A stretch of DNA of 64,000 nucleotides from Sporanaerobacter acetigenes DSM 13106 (GCF_900130025.1 NZ_FQXR01000013.1:1-64000); one strand, 5' to 3'. Counted from the stretch's first letter, positions 17,687 through 26,229 are shown. The notes: a model not told the origin generated them from the sequence alone. Program-made: numbers and translations.

Positions 17687-19024
17687 TTAAAATACTCCTG
17701 TAGTAAATATTATAACCAATGCTACTGGGATAACAAATTTAACTAATATAGCCCACCAATCATATACTTTAAATTTAGCTGCTCCAATATTTGTCTCTTC
17801 TTGATATTTATCGAATTTCCAAACAAATAATGTATATAAGGACAATATCAATGCACCTAAAGGCATCATAATATTCCCAGATAAATAATCTGCGAAATCA
17901 AAGAAATTTCTTCCTCCAATTTTTATATCTGCCCATGGTCCTTGAGCCATTATAGTTGGAAATCCTATGATGAATATAAGAGCCAAACTCACCCATACAG
18001 CTTTTTTCCTATCCATCTTAAATAGTTCTGTTCCAGTTGTAACTATAGGTTCTAAGTATCCTAATGCAGAAGAAAGTGCAGCAAAGAATACCAATAAGAA
18101 GAACATTCCACCAAAGAAACTGCCTGCTGGCAAATGTGAAAATAGATTTGACATAGTAACAAATAATAAACTTGCTCCTGCATCTGGCTCAAGTCCTAAT
18201 GCGAATATTGCTGGGAACATAACTAATCCTGCTATCAATGCCGCCAATGTATCAAATCCTATTATAATAAGTCCGTCTGTTGGTATATCACTATCTTTTT
18301 TAAGATAACTACCATATATAAATGCTCCACCACTAGCTATACCTATAGAGAAGAAACATTGACCTAGTGCATCAAGCCAAACCTGTCCATTTATCTTTGA
18401 AAAATCAACTCTTAAATACCATTTAAGTCCTTCCATTGCTCCAGGCAAAGTCAATGATCTTATAGCTAATATGATAAGCATTGTGAACAATGTAGGCATC
18501 ATTATTTTACATGCTTTTTCTATACCTTTCTCTAGCCCCTTAGCTGAAATAAGTCCAACAATTATAACACATGCTAATGTAGCCCCAGCTACTGCACCAG
18601 TATTGGATGTAAAATCAGCAAAAGCTTGTGTATATCCTTCTGCCGTAAGACCAGCCAAACTGCCTGAAATCATCTTAAATAAATAAGCTAATATCCATCC
18701 CATTATTTGCATATAATAAGTCAAGATAATAAAAGCTGAAAGTACTCCAAACCAGCCAAACAATACCCAAGGACTACCCTTTTTAGTAAGGGATCTCATA
18801 CCTTCTACTGAACTCATTTGAGTCTTTCTTCCTAAACTCATTTCCATTGTAAACAAAGGAATACCTATCAATACACAAATTATTAAATATACAAATACAA
18901 AAGCTCCTCCACCATTGACACCTGTTAAATATGGAAATCTCCATATATTTCCAAGGCCTATAGAAAAACCTGCAGCCGCCATTATAAATCCAAATCTACT
19001 TCCCCAACTTTCTCTTTTCTCCAT
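17687..19024 (-). CDS. Na+-dependent NSS/SNF-family transporter
   Basis: This 445-residue protein has about 11-12 membrane segments. It opens with the SNF signature WGSRFGFIMAAAGFSIGLGNIWRF, whose GxxIGLGNIWRFP core binds sodium and substrate, followed by NGGGAFVFVY and MEMSLG. NSS transporters take up amino acids or related amines with sodium. The ATG at 19024 has GAGGAG upstream; a GTG at 19033 is less likely. Position after the grdB-type gene suggests it imports the substrate of that reductase or a related amino acid. The substrate is not identified. Confidence 0.88.
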   Translation of the reverse strand: MEKRESWGSRFGFIMAAAGFSIGLGNIWRFPYLTGVNGGGAFVFVYLIICVLIGIPLFTMEMSLGRKTQMSSVEGMRSLTKKGSPWVLFGWFGVLSAFIILTYYMQIMGWILAYLFKMISGSLAGLTAEGYTQAFADFTSNTGAVAGATLACVIIVGLISAKGLEKGIEKACKIMMPTLFTMLIILAIRSLTLPGAMEGLKWYLRVDFSKINGQVWLDALGQCFFSIGIASGGAFIYGSYLKKDSDIPTDGLIIIGFDTLAALIAGLVMFPAIFALGLEPDAGASLLFVTMSNLFSHLPAGSFFGGMFFLLVFFAALSSALGYLEPIVTTGTELFKMDRKKAVWVSLALIFIIGFPTIMAQGPWADIKIGGRNFFDFADYLSGNIMMPLGALILSLYTLFVWKFDKYQEETNIGAAKFKVYDWWAILVKFVIPVALVIIFTTGVF

Positions 19025-19087
19025 TTTCCTCACTCCTCTATTTTTTTGTATACAAACGTTTACAGAATATTAGAGCATTAATTTCCA

Positions 19088-19115
19088 ACTTGAACCCTCT
19101 AAAGAGGGTCCAAGT
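19088..19115 (-). repeat. Intercistronic hairpin between the reductase and NSS genes
   Basis: A 13-bp stem with one mismatch (arms containing ACCCTCT and AGAGGGT) closes on a 2-nt loop. No T run follows on the minus strand. It probably stabilises the upstream mRNA or partly reduces read-through to the transporter gene. Confidence 0.6.
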
Positions 19116-19127
19116 GTATTAAACTTT

Positions 19128-20435
19128 TTATTCAAATTGAGTAGGTTCGCTAACTTCTGTTTGTAATGCATCTAATGCCTTTTTAACTAGTTTGCGTCTT
19201 AAATCCATTTCTTCTTCATGTGGAAGACTTGGATTCCCTACTGGATGAGGAATTGCAACTGTTGGAACTATTCTATTTGCTCCTACAGATTGAGAAATTG
19301 TCGTAATAGTAGCCATATGAACTATAGGTAGACCATATCTTTCAATTTCTTTTACCATTGTTGCACCGCAACGTGTACAAGTGCCTCAGGTAGAAGTTAA
19401 GATAACTCCATCTACTCCAGCTTCTTTTAACTCTTTACCAATTTCTGTTCCAAATTTCATAGCATTGCCAACAGATGTTCCTGTACCTGTAGTAGTATAG
19501 AAATATTCATAAACCTTTCCTATAACTCCATCTTTTTCATATTGTTTTAACAAATCTAATGGTGCAACCCTGTCAGGTATTTCATTTGCATATACTGGGT
19601 CATAACCACCATGAATAGTACAATAATCTGCTCCAAGGCCATCTTTCCCACTTACGTCATATTTGCCCCATTTTTGAGCACTTGCAGATTGAATTCTATC
19701 AGGATTTCCTTTTGGTACAATACCTCCACTAGTAACTAATGCTATAGTTGCTTTACTTAAATCCTTTATAGCTTCAGCAGGATTTACTTTGTCAAATACA
19801 GGCATTGGAAGTTCAGTTTCAAAAGGCTCATCATTCAAGCGAGCTAAAAGCATTTCTACAGCTCTTTGTGATCCTCTCTTATCTGAAAAAATAGTAAGTC
19901 TCTTTCCTTGTGGTATATAACCTTCTTCTTCTGGAAATCCTAATTTTTCACCTTTAACTACCTTCTTAACTATATTTGCCATAACTGGTAATGCTTTTCT
20001 CATTCCTGCTGCTGAATCAGATGTACTAGCAATTATTACTTGTCCCTTACAAACATCTACCCCTGGGTTTTCAGCATACATTCCAGTCACTGCAGGAATA
20101 TTTAATTGTTCTACAATAGCTTTTGCAATTTCCCCACAAGCCATTCCATATCTCCCTGCATTGAAAGCGGGTCCTGTAACTACTATATCTGGATTAGTCT
20201 TTTTAACTATGTCAAGAATAAATTTCATAGCTTCTTCTTTGTTTTCATTGAAATAGTTGTCTCCACAAATAATAGTACCTATTACTTCTCCCTCTTCACT
20301 TATAAGTCCATTAAATCCTAATGCTGGCCCTACGGTTTCTTCTTTATACATAGGCTCTATTCCTGCCTTATCCTCTCCACCTATTTGACCAAAAAACTGA
20401 TTTACATAGTATAGTACTTTGTATTTCTCTGCCAT
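19128..20435 (-). CDS. grdB-like: Glycine/sarcosine/betaine reductase component B selenoprotein subunit (GrdB/GrdF/GrdH type)
   Basis: Read through the in-frame TGA at 19386-19388, this is one 435-residue selenoprotein; read with a normal stop, it splits into 349-residue and short C-terminal pieces. Both halves are in the same frame. The codon is residue 350, and the sequence around it reads LTST-Sec-GTCTRCGATMVKEIE, the redox motif of the GrdB family (Sec350, C353, C356). Other family motifs include NQFFGQIGGEDK, GPAFNAGRYG, SDSAAGMRKALP, LVTSGGIVPKGNPD and HGGYDPVYAN. Component B binds glycine, sarcosine or betaine through a pyruvoyl partner and hands the carboxymethyl group to component A. 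GrdA and component C are not in the window. Which substrate applies is undecided. Confidence 0.93.
19360..19372 (-). promoter_or_regulatory. Candidate bacterial SECIS hairpin of the GrdB-type gene
   Basis: The minus-strand hairpin GTTGC-GGT-GCAAC begins exactly 13 nt after the UGA codon. Position and shape fit a bacterial SECIS element recognised by SelB. The selenoprotein peroxiredoxin in this window has a hairpin at the same distance. Confidence 0.7.
19386..19388 (-). other. In-frame UGA read as selenocysteine
   Basis: This codon is residue 350 of the GrdB-type protein, between TST and GTCTRCG. It should be translated as selenocysteine. Confidence 0.93.
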
Positions 20436-20460
20436 ATTCTACATCCTCCCTTCCATATGA

Positions 20461-21747
20461 TTAGTACAATTTAACTGTACAATTATGATATCCTATTTCT
20501 GAAGTAGCTCCTATTACAGCATTTAGCTCGCACATCAAAGTTCCATCTTCCAATAGAGCTCCATCCCATCCACCTGCTAGAGTAGCTATGCTTTCAGCAC
20601 TTCCTATTACTTTATCAGCAGGTGGCAATGTAACAACATGGCTTACATTTCCTGTGGATACAACAGCTACCGCTTCACTTGCTGTATCTGTCAAAGGTTG
20701 ACTCATTCCATCTCTTCCTGAACATTCATCAGTGATTAGAGCAGTTTTTATTCCTGCATTTTCCAATCTCTTACAAATCATAACTAAGTCTGAGTCTGGA
20801 TTTCCATAACCTTCTTCTGATACGATAACGCCATCTGCTCCAAGAGTCTTACATAATTTTGCCGTATAATCACAAGTTCTAAACTTACCTTCCAAAGTAG
20901 TAAGCTCTGGAGTTAATATTACTCCTAAAAAGTTTATTGTCTTTCCATGTTGTGCATATAAATCTAATATTACTGAATTGTTTTGATGTTGATAAGTTGT
21001 AATCTTGTCACAAGCCGCTACACAATTTCCACTGATTACAGCACCATCAAGTTCTTCATTTGGATGAATAAGCGTAGGTAATATAAGTTGACTATTTACA
21101 CCATATATATATCCATCATGAAGCAATCCTTGTGAAATAAGCATTTCTACATATAATACCTTTGGCAAATTTGGATATTTTTTAGTTTCTACAGCATTGC
21201 TTTCCATTCCATAAGTTAAAACTTCATCTGGTTCAACTGCTCTTCCTGCTTCACCAATAAATTCTGCTGCCTTAAGACCAGCAAGTCTTACAGTAGCCTC
21301 ATGAGTATGTGGATCCAATCCTTCAACAGGAGTTATATCTACAACTAGATTATAAGTTTTGGAAAAAGGTGTCCATTTTGCTCCTTCTCCCCACATATCA
21401 ACAACACCTTCTTGGAAACCTACAATATCTCCAACTGTAACAACAGCTGCACCATATAGTACATTGACTTTTCCATCTCCAAGTTGAGCTATCTTAGTTG
21501 ATGCTCCAGGGAAACCATTTCCTGCTCCTTCAATTTTTACTCTAGGCTCTATTACGTCTTTTACTGGAATAATTCTTACCTTTTCTCCTGGTCTTGCAAT
21601 ATCAACTTTTACATCTTTGATTCTTTCATCTTCCTTAAGCTTTTCAATTAAATCCTCTTTGTTTACAGTTAGAACCCCATTTTCTACAGCAAGTTTATCC
21701 CCAAACTGTATATCTTTTATGTGGATTCTTCTAAGTTCTAATTTCAA
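20461..21747 (-). CDS. grdE-like: Reductase component B proprotein subunit (GrdE/GrdG/GrdI type)
   Basis: This 428-residue proprotein is the partner of the GrdB-type subunit. It is thought to be cleaved at a cysteine that becomes a pyruvoyl group; here the residue is C242 in ISGNCVAACDKIT, the position described for GrdE. The N-terminal part is the beta chain and the C-terminal part the alpha chain. The pyruvoyl group forms a Schiff base with the amine substrate. I chose the TTG at 21747 because GGAGG lies 8 nt upstream and the length then matches the family. It sits 26 nt before the grdB-type gene. Substrate (glycine, sarcosine, betaine or another) cannot be decided here. Confidence 0.92.
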   Translation of the reverse strand: MKLELRRIHIKDIQFGDKLAVENGVLTVNKEDLIEKLKEDERIKDVKVDIARPGEKVRIIPVKDVIEPRVKIEGAGNGFPGASTKIAQLGDGKVNVLYGAAVVTVGDIVGFQEGVVDMWGEGAKWTPFSKTYNLVVDITPVEGLDPHTHEATVRLAGLKAAEFIGEAGRAVEPDEVLTYGMESNAVETKKYPNLPKVLYVEMLISQGLLHDGYIYGVNSQLILPTLIHPNEELDGAVISGNCVAACDKITTYQHQNNSVILDLYAQHGKTINFLGVILTPELTTLEGKFRTCDYTAKLCKTLGADGVIVSEEGYGNPDSDLVMICKRLENAGIKTALITDECSGRDGMSQPLTDTASEAVAVVSTGNVSHVVTLPPADKVIGSAESIATLAGGWDGALLEDGTLMCELNAVIGATSEIGYHNCTVKLY

Positions 21748-21767
21748 GCAAATCACCTCCGAATTTT

Positions 21768-22151
21768 TTAAATAAAACTTTCATAAGAATTGCTATTTAA
21801 ACTTTTTATTGTTGATCCCAAAAGTTCATTGTCAATTAATTGGTAGTCTTCCTTGTTGTCCCAGTCCACTTTCCTTTTTTCCATATGTTTTTTATAGCTA
21901 ATAATGCTGTTTTCAATGATCTCTACACTAAAAATATTGATTTCTTCTACTTTTTCTCCAACTATTATAGAGCGATAAGGAGAAAAAAGCATTCTAATAC
22001 TTGCGCCAAGTGGATGACTCACCAATACAAAACCTTTATGAACCAAATCTCTAACACTTATCAGTACATCTAGAAATGATCCTTCTACAAAATACACATT
22101 CTCATACTTTTCTTTTACGCGTGGATTGTTCGTAACTATTAGAAAATTCGC
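21768..22151 (-). CDS. grdX: GrdX-like protein with no recognisable start codon
   Basis: The frame reads NFLIVTNNPRVKEKY, YFVEGSFLDVLISVRDLVHKG and SHPLGASIRMLFSPYRSI, which match GrdX, a small protein of unknown role usually first in grd operons. A perfect AGGAGG lies at 22161-22166. The codon at normal distance is GCG (22149-22151), and no ATG, GTG or TTG occurs between it and the conserved NFLIVTNNP. The first usable start is a GTG at 22095-22097, which would remove the conserved N-terminus and has no ribosome binding site. Either a rare start codon is used, the gene is damaged, or the base is a sequencing error. It is followed 20 nt later by the grdE-type gene. Confidence 0.75.
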   Translation of the reverse strand, partial: ANFLIVTNNPRVKEKYENVYFVEGSFLDVLISVRDLVHKGFVLVSHPLGASIRMLFSPYRSIIVGEKVEEINIFSVEIIENSIISYKKHMEKRKVDWDNKEDYQLIDNELLGSTIKSLNSNSYESFI

Positions 22152-22198
22152 TTTTCTTCGCCTCCTTTCAAAATAAAATAAAACATTTTGTATTTTAC

Positions 22199-22211
22199 TT
22201 GTATACTACAA
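22199..22211 (-). promoter_or_regulatory. Candidate GntR operator in the grd leader
   Basis: The 13-bp inverted repeat TTGTA-TAC-TACAA lies just downstream of the predicted transcription start of the reductase operon. It resembles operators of FadR-type GntR proteins, and a GntR gene lies directly upstream. Binding is inferred. Confidence 0.45.
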
Positions 22212-22226
22212 ATATTTGATAAGTAT

Positions 22227-22255
22227 ATTATATATATGTTTAAGGAATCCTTCAA
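22227..22255 (-). promoter_or_regulatory. Sigma-A promoter of the reductase operon
   Basis: On the minus strand TTGAAG (22250-22255) and TATAAT (22227-22232) are separated by 17 nt. The inverted repeat TTGTATACTACAA follows 15 nt later. Confidence 0.65.
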
Positions 22256-22313
22256 CCCCTTTTGAGAATTTTGTTAAAAATTCTACATTCTTTTGTTGGA
22301 GTTTTTGACAAAA

Positions 22314-22356
22314 AAAGTCCTAGAATTATTTTAAAATAAAACAATTCTAGGACTTT
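22314..22356 (-). terminator. Terminator of the GntR gene
   Basis: A 14-bp stem (AAAGTCCTAGAATT with AATTCTAGGACTTT) closes on a 15-nt loop and ends in a long T run, 17 nt after the GntR stop on the minus strand. Confidence 0.88.
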
Positions 22357-22372
22357 CCCTAAAAAAATTTTT

Positions 22373-23008
22373 TTAAAGCATTTCTTGCTTTATTTTTTCC
22401 ACAAACGCATCAATATGTTCTCTTGCATATTTTTCTGCCATATCCATATCTTTTTCTTTTATAGCTTCCAGGACTTTCCCCAATGTATCAGTAAATATAT
22501 CCATGGAATCTATATATTGTTCAGAATAATGCCATAATCTTTCAGTGTGTATATGGAGACTATTGAGAACCTCACCTAAACAAGGATTTTCACTGCTTAA
22601 AAATATGATGTTGTGAAATCTTTCATCATCATTTATTGCCTCTTGATAATCTTCAACTATATCGTAAGATTCAAGACGATATAGTATGGTTTCCAACTCA
22701 TGAATATTTTCATCTGAAATCCTTTCTGTAGCTAACCTTGCTGCATAAGGATCTAATATTCTAGTTACTTCAAAAACTGATTTCATATATTTGAAATCAA
22801 TAGATGTAACCTGAGCTCCAAACCTAGGAATTATATTGAGTAATTTGTCATTGCTCAATTGTTGAAATATTTTCCTTATAGGAGTTCTACTTATATCAAA
22901 TTCATTAGCCACGTCGATCTCGTTTAATACCTCACCCGGTTCATACTCTAATTCAATTATTCTTCTTTTTAACACTTCATAAATTTTATCTGTATCAATT
23001 TTACCCAC
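22373..23008 (-). CDS. GntR-family regulator (FadR/FCD type)
   Basis: This 211-residue protein has an N-terminal winged helix-turn-helix (IYEVLKRRIIELEYEPGEVL, then NEFDISRTPIRKIFQQL) and a C-terminal FCD ligand-binding domain (VFEVTRILDPYAARLA, DERFHNIIFLSS, EHIDAFVEKIKQ). FCD regulators bind organic acids, often with a metal ion. I chose the GTG at 23008 because GAGGGG lies 9 nt upstream and the length then fits the family. An ATG further up has no ribosome binding site. The gene lies immediately upstream of the reductase operon on the same strand and probably controls it. Confidence 0.88.
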   Translation of the reverse strand: MGKIDTDKIYEVLKRRIIELEYEPGEVLNEIDVANEFDISRTPIRKIFQQLSNDKLLNIIPRFGAQVTSIDFKYMKSVFEVTRILDPYAARLATERISDENIHELETILYRLESYDIVEDYQEAINDDERFHNIIFLSSENPCLGEVLNSLHIHTERLWHYSEQYIDSMDIFTDTLGKVLEAIKEKDMDMAEKYAREHIDAFVEKIKQEML

Positions 23009-23051
23009 AGTACATAACCCCTCATGAATTATATTTATAATACTACTCATT

Positions 23052-23080
23052 ATTATATAAATATATAACTTTTTATGCAA
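23052..23080 (-). promoter_or_regulatory. Sigma-A promoter of the GntR gene
   Basis: The minus strand has TTGCAT (23075-23080), 17 nt, then TATAAT (23052-23057). It lies upstream of the chosen GTG start. Confidence 0.65.
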
Positions 23081-23113
23081 TGAGTAAAATTAGAGTATCA
23101 AAAATTTAAATAA

Positions 23114-23800
23114 TTAGTCTTCTAACATAAGTTTTTCTAATTTTAATGGTTCTATATACTTACCGTTTTTATATGCCCTCATATTCCCACCTGATATTTC
23201 ATCTATTAGAGCAATTTCATCCTTTTGACCTATTCTACCAAATTCAAATTTTATATCATATAATTCAATACCTTTTTTAGCCAACTCTTCCTTTACAATA
23301 TCTCCTATTTTCTGTGTTAAATTTTTTAATACTTTGTATTCATCTTTAGATAATATTCCCAGCATATCAAGTGCATCTTCAGTAATAGGAGGATCTTGAC
23401 GAAGATCATCTTTAAGAGTCACTTCAACAAAAGCATCTAGAGGCTGACCTTCTTCTGTATACATGCCATATCTGCGTAAAAAACTTCCCACTGCTCTATA
23501 ACGGCATATTACTTCAATGCCATTTCCAAACACTTTAGCTGGTTTTACTGTCATAGTTGATTCTTCGATATTTGCATCTATATAGTGAGTAGGTATTCCT
23601 TTTTCATTTAGCAATTCAAAAAAATGTTTTGTAAGTCTAAGTCCAGCTTTACCTGCTCCTTCCATAGTAAGCCCAACTGTATTTGCCCCTGGATCAAATA
23701 CACCATTTTCACCTGTCACATCATCTTTAAACTTAAGTAAATAATTTCCGTCTTCTAAAGAATATACATCTTTTGTCTTACCTTCGTAAACAATGTTCAT
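23114..23800 (-). CDS. purC: Phosphoribosylaminoimidazole-succinocarboxamide synthase (SAICAR synthase)
   Basis: This 228-residue protein matches PurC in length and motifs: the N-terminal YEGKTKDVY and LLKFKDDVTGENG, the middle VICRYRAVGSFLRRYG, and the C-terminal KFEFGR and LIDEISGG. It joins aspartate to CAIR in purine synthesis with ATP. No other purine gene is adjacent, so it is an orphan here; in most Firmicutes it lies in the pur operon. The start has AAAGGAGC upstream, and it is divergent from the next lipoprotein gene. Confidence 0.96.
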   Translation of the reverse strand: MNIVYEGKTKDVYSLEDGNYLLKFKDDVTGENGVFDPGANTVGLTMEGAGKAGLRLTKHFFELLNEKGIPTHYIDANIEESTMTVKPAKVFGNGIEVICRYRAVGSFLRRYGMYTEEGQPLDAFVEVTLKDDLRQDPPITEDALDMLGILSKDEYKVLKNLTQKIGDIVKEELAKKGIELYDIKFEFGRIGQKDEIALIDEISGGNMRAYKNGKYIEPLKLEKLMLED

Positions 23801-24000
23801 GGCTATTAGCTCCTTTTTTAAAATTTTTATCTATAATGTTTTATATGTTATATTATATATCATCTTTTTTCTAAAAATCAATTACAATATATTTAAAATA
23901 TTATTTTAGTTTTATCCCTTTTCAAAATAAATATGTAAATATATGATATAATATTGTCAAAACAAGGTAATATCTAGTTATAAAATAAAAGGTGGGTAAT

Positions 24001-25350
24001 ATGAATATTAGAAAAATATCGCTAATCCTCATCATCTCTTTGATTGCAATATGTATTGTTAGTTGTAACACAAGGGATGCCAATTCAAAAGAGACATCTG
24101 TATGTAAATGTAATGAATGTATATCCTTTTTTGTAGCAACAGATATTCATTATTTAGCTCCTGAATTAACTGATAAAGGAGAAGCTTTTCAAAAATTCAT
24201 GAGATATGGGGATGGAAAGCAATTAAATTATATTGATGAAATAGTAGAAGCCTTTATATATGATATAAAGGTAAAGAAACCAGATATTCTAATCATAAGT
24301 GGCGACTTGACAAATAACGGTGAAAAAGAAAGTCATATAGAACTTGCAAAAAAACTTAAAAGGATTGAAAAGGCTGGTACTTCTGTATATGTGATCCCAG
24401 GAAATCACGATTTAAAAAACCCTTGGGCCAGAAGTTTTAAAGGCAATGAAAATTTTAAAGTAGATACCATAACTAAAAGAGATTTTGTCAAAATATATGG
24501 AGACTTTGGCTATGATGAAGCTATTTCAAGAGATAAAGGCTCTTTAAGCTATCTTGCCTCTCCTACAAAACATCTATGGATATTGATGTTAGACACTACT
24601 AAATATAAAGATAATATGATATTAGGTTTCCCTGAAACATGTGGATATTTAAGTGAAGAAACCTTTGAATGGATAGAAGAATGCAGCAATATGGCAAAAA
24701 AAGAAAACGCAAAACTCATAGCTGTGATGCATCATAGCCTGTTAGACCATTGCCAAATCATAACCAAAGGATTTACATTGGAAAATAACTCAACGGCAGT
24801 AGAAGTATTTCAAAATTGTGATATAGATTTAGTCTTGACAGGACATATACATATACAAGACATTTCCACTTATGAAAAAGATGAAAAAAGTATTTACGAC
24901 ATTGCTACAAGTGCCTTATGTGTATATCCTCAACAATATGGAGTTCTTAATTATTCTCTAAAAAATGGATATGACTACAATACATGTAGAGTAGATATAG
25001 AAAACTGGGCAAATAAAAAAGGTATACAAGATGAAAATCTCTTAAATTTTAAAAGCTACTCTAAAGAAGCTTTTATGGAACAGTCCTATCACAATTTTTA
25101 TGATAAATTGTTGCAGATGGGAAAATATACCGATGAAGAAATGCAAAAAATATCCAAAACCCTTGCTATGCTCAATTTAAATTATTATAGTGGTGTAAAA
25201 AACACAAATGTTGATGAAATTAAAAATACAGAAGGATATAAATTGCTAAAAAAAGCGTCTCCAAGCCTGTTGAAAGATTATGGCATACACATGTTATGTG
25301 AAAAGAAAACAGATAACAATAAACTCCACATTCCAAATCATCAAAAATAA
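24001..25350 (+). CDS. Metallophosphoesterase lipoprotein
   Basis: This 449-residue protein has a lipoprotein signal peptide with the lipobox IVSC, so it is probably anchored outside the cell. The metallophosphoesterase motifs are complete: ATDIHY (motif I), SGDLTNNGE (motif II), PGNHD (motif III), MHHS and GHIH. It should be a calcineurin-like hydrolase of phosphate mono- or diesters, possibly scavenging nucleotides; the substrate is unknown. The ATG at 24001 follows AAAGGTGG; a GTG at 23992 would sit inside that ribosome binding site. It converges with the exonuclease III gene. Confidence 0.9.
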   Translation: MNIRKISLILIISLIAICIVSCNTRDANSKETSVCKCNECISFFVATDIHYLAPELTDKGEAFQKFMRYGDGKQLNYIDEIVEAFIYDIKVKKPDILIISGDLTNNGEKESHIELAKKLKRIEKAGTSVYVIPGNHDLKNPWARSFKGNENFKVDTITKRDFVKIYGDFGYDEAISRDKGSLSYLASPTKHLWILMLDTTKYKDNMILGFPETCGYLSEETFEWIEECSNMAKKENAKLIAVMHHSLLDHCQIITKGFTLENNSTAVEVFQNCDIDLVLTGHIHIQDISTYEKDEKSIYDIATSALCVYPQQYGVLNYSLKNGYDYNTCRVDIENWANKKGIQDENLLNFKSYSKEAFMEQSYHNFYDKLLQMGKYTDEEMQKISKTLAMLNLNYYSGVKNTNVDEIKNTEGYKLLKKASPSLLKDYGIHMLCEKKTDNNKLHIPNHQK

Positions 25351-25375
25351 AAGGTCAACAAATTGCTGACCTTTT
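25349..25375. terminator. Bidirectional terminator between convergent genes
   Basis: The stem AAAAGGTCA with TGACCTTTT closes on a 9-nt loop and has T-rich tails on both strands. It separates the metallophosphoesterase gene from the convergent exonuclease III gene. Confidence 0.8.
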
Positions 25376-26126
25376 ATTTTATCTCAAGGACTACAGGGCA
25401 ATGATCGCTACCCATAATATCTGAATGAATATCTGCACCTATGAATCTATCTTTAAGCTCTTTAGATGCAAGAAAATAATCAATTCTCCAACCAGCATTT
25501 CTTTCTCTGGCTTTTGTAATATATGACCACCAAGTATAGGCATCTTCCTTGTCAGGGTAAAAGTATCTAAATGTATCTATAAAACCAGAATCTAAAAGCT
25601 CCGTCATTTTTCCTCTTTCTTCATCAGTAAAACCTGCATTTTTCCTATTTGAACTTGGATTTTTTAAGTCTATTTCCTTATGGGCTACATTCAAATCCCC
25701 ACATATAATGACAGGCTTTTTGGAATCTAATTCTAATAAATAATTTCTAAACATATCTTCCCAATCCATTCTATATTCAAGTCTTGCCAGTTCTCTCTGA
25801 CTATTTGGTGTATATACATTGACTAGATAAAAATCTTCATATTCCAATGTTATAACTCTTCCTTCTTTGTCATGTTCTTCAATACCTACTCCATATTTAA
25901 CAGATAAAGGCCTGTCCTTTGTGAATACGGCTGTACCCGAATAGCCTTTTTTCTCTGCATAGTTCCAATAGTCATAGTATCCTTTTAAATCTAGCTCTAT
26001 CTGACCCTCTTGCAATTTCGTCTCTTGAATACAAAAAATATCTGCATCTACTTCTTCAAAGTAGTCTAAAAATCCTTTTTTCACGCAAGCTCTTATTCCA
26101 TTTACATTCCAAGAAATAAGTTTCAT
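25374..26126 (-). CDS. xth: Exodeoxyribonuclease III
   Basis: This 250-residue protein matches the exonuclease III / AP endonuclease family. Motifs include WNVNGIRA, CIQETKLQ (catalytic Glu), VNVYTPNS, CGDLNVAH (Asp, Asn) and DYFLAS followed by MGSDHCPV (terminal Asp and His). It removes nucleotides from 3' ends of duplex DNA and cleaves at abasic sites in base-excision repair. It lies divergent from the TldD gene with a 120-nt spacer and appears monocistronic. Confidence 0.96.
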   Translation of the reverse strand: MKLISWNVNGIRACVKKGFLDYFEEVDADIFCIQETKLQEGQIELDLKGYYDYWNYAEKKGYSGTAVFTKDRPLSVKYGVGIEEHDKEGRVITLEYEDFYLVNVYTPNSQRELARLEYRMDWEDMFRNYLLELDSKKPVIICGDLNVAHKEIDLKNPSSNRKNAGFTDEERGKMTELLDSGFIDTFRYFYPDKEDAYTWWSYITKARERNAGWRIDYFLASKELKDRFIGADIHSDIMGSDHCPVVLEIK

Positions 26127-26186
26127 ACTCTGCCCTCCTTTTTCCTATAGGTATGCTTTATTTTATTATAACATAATATTTTAAAA

Positions 26187-26229
26187 CTAATATCAGCTAA
26201 TATGATAGAATATACTTATATGATATTAG
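26187..26229 (+). repeat. Inverted repeat before the plus-strand TldD gene
   Basis: CTAATATCA (26187-26195) is matched by TGATATTAG (26221-26229) with a 25-nt spacer, about 20 nt upstream of the ribosome binding site. It could be an operator or a 5' UTR hairpin. No regulator is adjacent. Confidence 0.45.

Noticed and set aside
19128-19358. A separate 76-residue gene beginning MVKEIERYG
   Set aside because: It is the C-terminal part of the GrdB-type selenoprotein, in frame with the upstream part across the UGA codon.
22095-22097. GTG start for a shorter GrdX protein
   Set aside because: It removes the conserved N-terminal NFLIVTNNP region and has no ribosome binding site.
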